A stretch of DNA of 64,000 nt from Sulfurimonas sp. C5 (lineage in GTDB: Bacteria; Campylobacterota; Campylobacteria; Campylobacterales; Sulfurimonadaceae). Position numbers and translations under genes: made by a program. Where the stretch lies: NCBI RefSeq assembly GCF_029872055.1, contig NZ_JARXNQ010000001.1, forward strand, positions 372,001-436,000, in the 5' to 3' direction. Below the pieces are notes generated by a model. That model was not told the DNA's origin. It saw only the letters and a program-made list of their open reading frames with translations, and ran no database searches. Shown one piece after another: positions 61,512 through 64,000 of the stretch (position 1 is its first letter; each line of letters starts with the position of its first letter).

Positions 61512-62435
61512 ATGATAGATGAAATAATAAAGAGCTATGAAGCCAGAGATTTAGAAGCTTTAGATCGTTTAGCTGTACCAAAATATAGAGAACTTAACAA
61601 AACGAAAAAATTTCGTTCGGCTTTGATGCTCTCTTGTAACAACATTAAACATCTTTCCAAAATAGAATCTCTTGAAGCAGATTGTATTATGTTAAACCTT
61701 GAAGACGGCGTTAGCAAAGAGGAAAAACCTTTTGCACTTGCTTTATGTGCAATCTTTCTTTCACGTCTGCAAAAGTGTGATAAAAAACTTGTAGTACGTG
61801 TCAATGCTTTGGATGAAGGCGGGTATGATGAGATCACATACCTCAACCAGTTTATGCCTGATGCGATTCGTATACCAAAAATCAAAACTGCTGAAGAGGT
61901 ACGTGCTGTTCATGCTTTGGTTCAGGATGAGATAGAGATACATCTCTCTATTGAAACTGCTGAAGCATGGAATAATTTGGCAGAATTGTCGGTTAATAAA
62001 CGTGTCAATACTTTTTATATGGGAATTTTAGATCTTTTTGCAGATATGGGGCTTTCTCAAGGATTAATCCAGCTTGAAAATCCGACGATGCAATATATGC
62101 TCAGCCATTTTTTAATCACTTGTAAATCTATAAGAGTAAAACCTGTAAGTTTTGTCTTTCAGGAGTTTAGAGATCTCGATACTTTTACAAAATGGATTGA
62201 GCTCGAAAAATCTATGGGATATGATGCAAAAGGGTGTATATCACCAAAACAGGTAGAGCTTGCGAACGAGGTGTTTGTAGATAAAGAAGAGGAGATTAAA
62301 CGAGCAAAAGTGATCGTAAAACTCTTTGAGATGCATCAAGAAGAGGGTATCAGCGGTTTTGTAGATGAAGAATACGGTTTTATAGATGAGCCTATCTACA
62401 AAGGTGCATTAAAATTATTAGAAGGTATAGAATGA
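61512..62435 (+). CDS. HpcH/HpaI aldolase / CitE-like lyase family protein
   Basis: The 307-residue protein has the CitE-type barrel pattern: CIMLNLEDGVSKEEKPFALA (Asp/Glu near the metal), KKLVVRVNALDEGGYDEITY (CoA or acid-binding Arg), IHLSIETAEAWNNLAELS (catalytic Glu) and GAKGC-like GYDAKGCISPKQVELANEVF. Members cleave or make acyl-CoA-linked acids such as citryl-, malyl- or citramalyl-CoA. It is coupled by a four-base overlap to a thioredoxin-fold gene and lies near pyruvate:ferredoxin oxidoreductase. The exact substrate is unknown. Confidence 0.78.
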   Translation: MIDEIIKSYEARDLEALDRLAVPKYRELNKTKKFRSALMLSCNNIKHLSKIESLEADCIMLNLEDGVSKEEKPFALALCAIFLSRLQKCDKKLVVRVNALDEGGYDEITYLNQFMPDAIRIPKIKTAEEVRAVHALVQDEIEIHLSIETAEAWNNLAELSVNKRVNTFYMGILDLFADMGLSQGLIQLENPTMQYMLSHFLITCKSIRVKPVSFVFQEFRDLDTFTKWIELEKSMGYDAKGCISPKQVELANEVFVDKEEEIKRAKVIVKLFEMHQEEGISGFVDEEYGFIDEPIYKGALKLLEGIE

Positions 62436-63250
62436 AAAAACTGTTTTTAATGTTAAGTCTGGCGGTAACACTAACAGCTAGTACTATGTATACACTGAGC
62501 GGTGTACAAAAGGTGTATCCGATCGTAGAAGTATCTGGACAAGAGATACCAAAAGAGTTTAAAGATACGGCAAAAGAGGAGATGCTCACTGTTATTGATG
62601 AACTGGGCATTGCACATAAAGGATATGATCAAAGAGCGTTGGCACTTCTTGTAAACAGCACACATATTGAAAATACACTTTTTATTACGATGAAACTAGT
62701 GATTGGAGAACAGGTTTTACGTATCGATTCAAAAGAAAAAACATTTGCTATGACCTATGAAAGTGTTGAAAAGATTCAAGTACAAAATATAGATGATGTA
62801 GCCGATAAATTAGAAGACGGCTTGATGGTGCTTTTAGACAGGTTTAGCGAACAGTATACGGAAGAGAACAAAAAGATTGTAAAAGTAAATCTTGAAAATG
62901 ATGATTTTTTTACGCTTGGTTATGAGACAAACTACGATCAAGCGGTAAAAAAAGCACAAAAATTCAAAAAACCTATTTTACTTGTATTAGTAGCAAATTA
63001 TTGTCCTTGGTGTAGAAAGTTTGAGGAGAATGTTCTTCGTAAAAAAGATGTTCACGAAATGATTATGAAAAATTATATTCCTGTCATCATCAATAAAGAA
63101 AAAGGTGGCTTTCCAAAAGAGTTTGATATTTCATTTACCCCTATCACACATTTTATAGACTATAAAACACTGAAAAGCGTGAAAATGATAGCAGGATATA
63201 ACAATAAAGATGAATTTTTGTATACTTTAAGGAATTTTACTTCAAAATAA
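62432..63250 (+). CDS. Exported thioredoxin-fold protein
   Basis: A signal peptide (MKKLFLMLSLAVTLTAST) is followed by about 140 residues with no recognised fold, then a thioredoxin-type domain (from about 165) with the redox motif YCPWCRKFEENVL (Cys191 and Cys194). It is likely periplasmic and may act as a thiol-disulfide oxidoreductase or maturation factor. The order lyase - thioredoxin-fold - pyruvate:ferredoxin oxidoreductase may be one operon; the latter starts 17 bases later. Confidence 0.8.
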   Translation: MKKLFLMLSLAVTLTASTMYTLSGVQKVYPIVEVSGQEIPKEFKDTAKEEMLTVIDELGIAHKGYDQRALALLVNSTHIENTLFITMKLVIGEQVLRIDSKEKTFAMTYESVEKIQVQNIDDVADKLEDGLMVLLDRFSEQYTEENKKIVKVNLENDDFFTLGYETNYDQAVKKAQKFKKPILLVLVANYCPWCRKFEENVLRKKDVHEMIMKNYIPVIINKEKGGFPKEFDISFTPITHFIDYKTLKSVKMIAGYNNKDEFLYTLRNFTSK

Positions 63251-63258
63251 AACTCTAA

Positions 63259-64000
<742 letters not shown>

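Overview
The window is a chromosomal segment of a low-GC Campylobacterota (formerly Epsilonproteobacteria) genome, most likely Sulfurimonas or a close relative. The signs are a BioV-type biotin-synthesis esterase, the SdhA-SdhB-SdhE arrangement of succinate dehydrogenase/fumarate reductase, many c-di-GMP proteins, CoaBC/GlmU beside motAB-fliP, and a sulfur-type YeeE/YedE pair. Genes are packed tightly, many overlapping by a few bases. No rRNA or tRNA gene was seen.

Layout. 0-2.7 kb: coaBC and glmU (minus). 2.7-15.9 kb: a long plus-strand run: motA, motB, fliP, trmA, two proteins of unclear role, aroB, an MscS-type channel, mtaB, an FtsH-like ATPase whose zinc-protease motif is destroyed, bioV, mog, hemF. 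15.9-18.7 kb: a MerR regulator divergent from a split YeeE/YedE transporter, an AhpD-like protein and a DUF1566 protein, with a 19-bp palindrome between them. 18.7-23.1 kb: an EamA exporter, a P2-type cation ATPase and a tandem USP protein (minus).

23.2-27.6 kb is the most unusual region: a chromosomal integron. Six small minus-strand genes are each followed by a 68-72 bp attC site. The 7-bp core opening each cassette is the reverse complement of the inverse core of that cassette's own attC, exactly in five of six cases. To the right lies a putative attI with a possible Pc promoter, then a divergent integrase gene reduced to 32 codons. The array looks stranded: it cannot be shuffled by its own IntI. 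All six products look membrane-bound or exported; they include a two-TM potassium-channel-like protein and a small Ltp-domain exported protein.

27.6-32.2 kb: xth, then a type-E succinate dehydrogenase/fumarate reductase (sdhA-sdhB-sdhE) without a Tat signal and with an extra cysteine at the third Fe-S centre. 32.3-41.7 kb: a degenerate GGDEF protein, thiL, truD, psd, a ZIP transporter, a PAS-GGDEF cyclase, ychF, gph and an FAD oxidoreductase. 41.7-53.3 kb: ppsA, a di-haem peroxidase coupled to a PAS-GGDEF-EAL protein, a CHAD protein, a second GGDEF-EAL protein, a thiamine-binding protein and a SulP permease. 53.3-61 kb: pepA, a MgtC/DUF4010 protein, trpB, apt, a small coiled-coil membrane protein, rpiB, an M50 protease, lepB and folD. 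61-64 kb: a small cytochrome c, a CitE/HpcH-like lyase, a thioredoxin-fold protein and the first 244 codons of a pyruvate:ferredoxin oxidoreductase cut by the window edge. A near copy of the 16.6-kb palindrome precedes the lyase gene.

All product names rest on motif and family recognition by eye; no database search was run.
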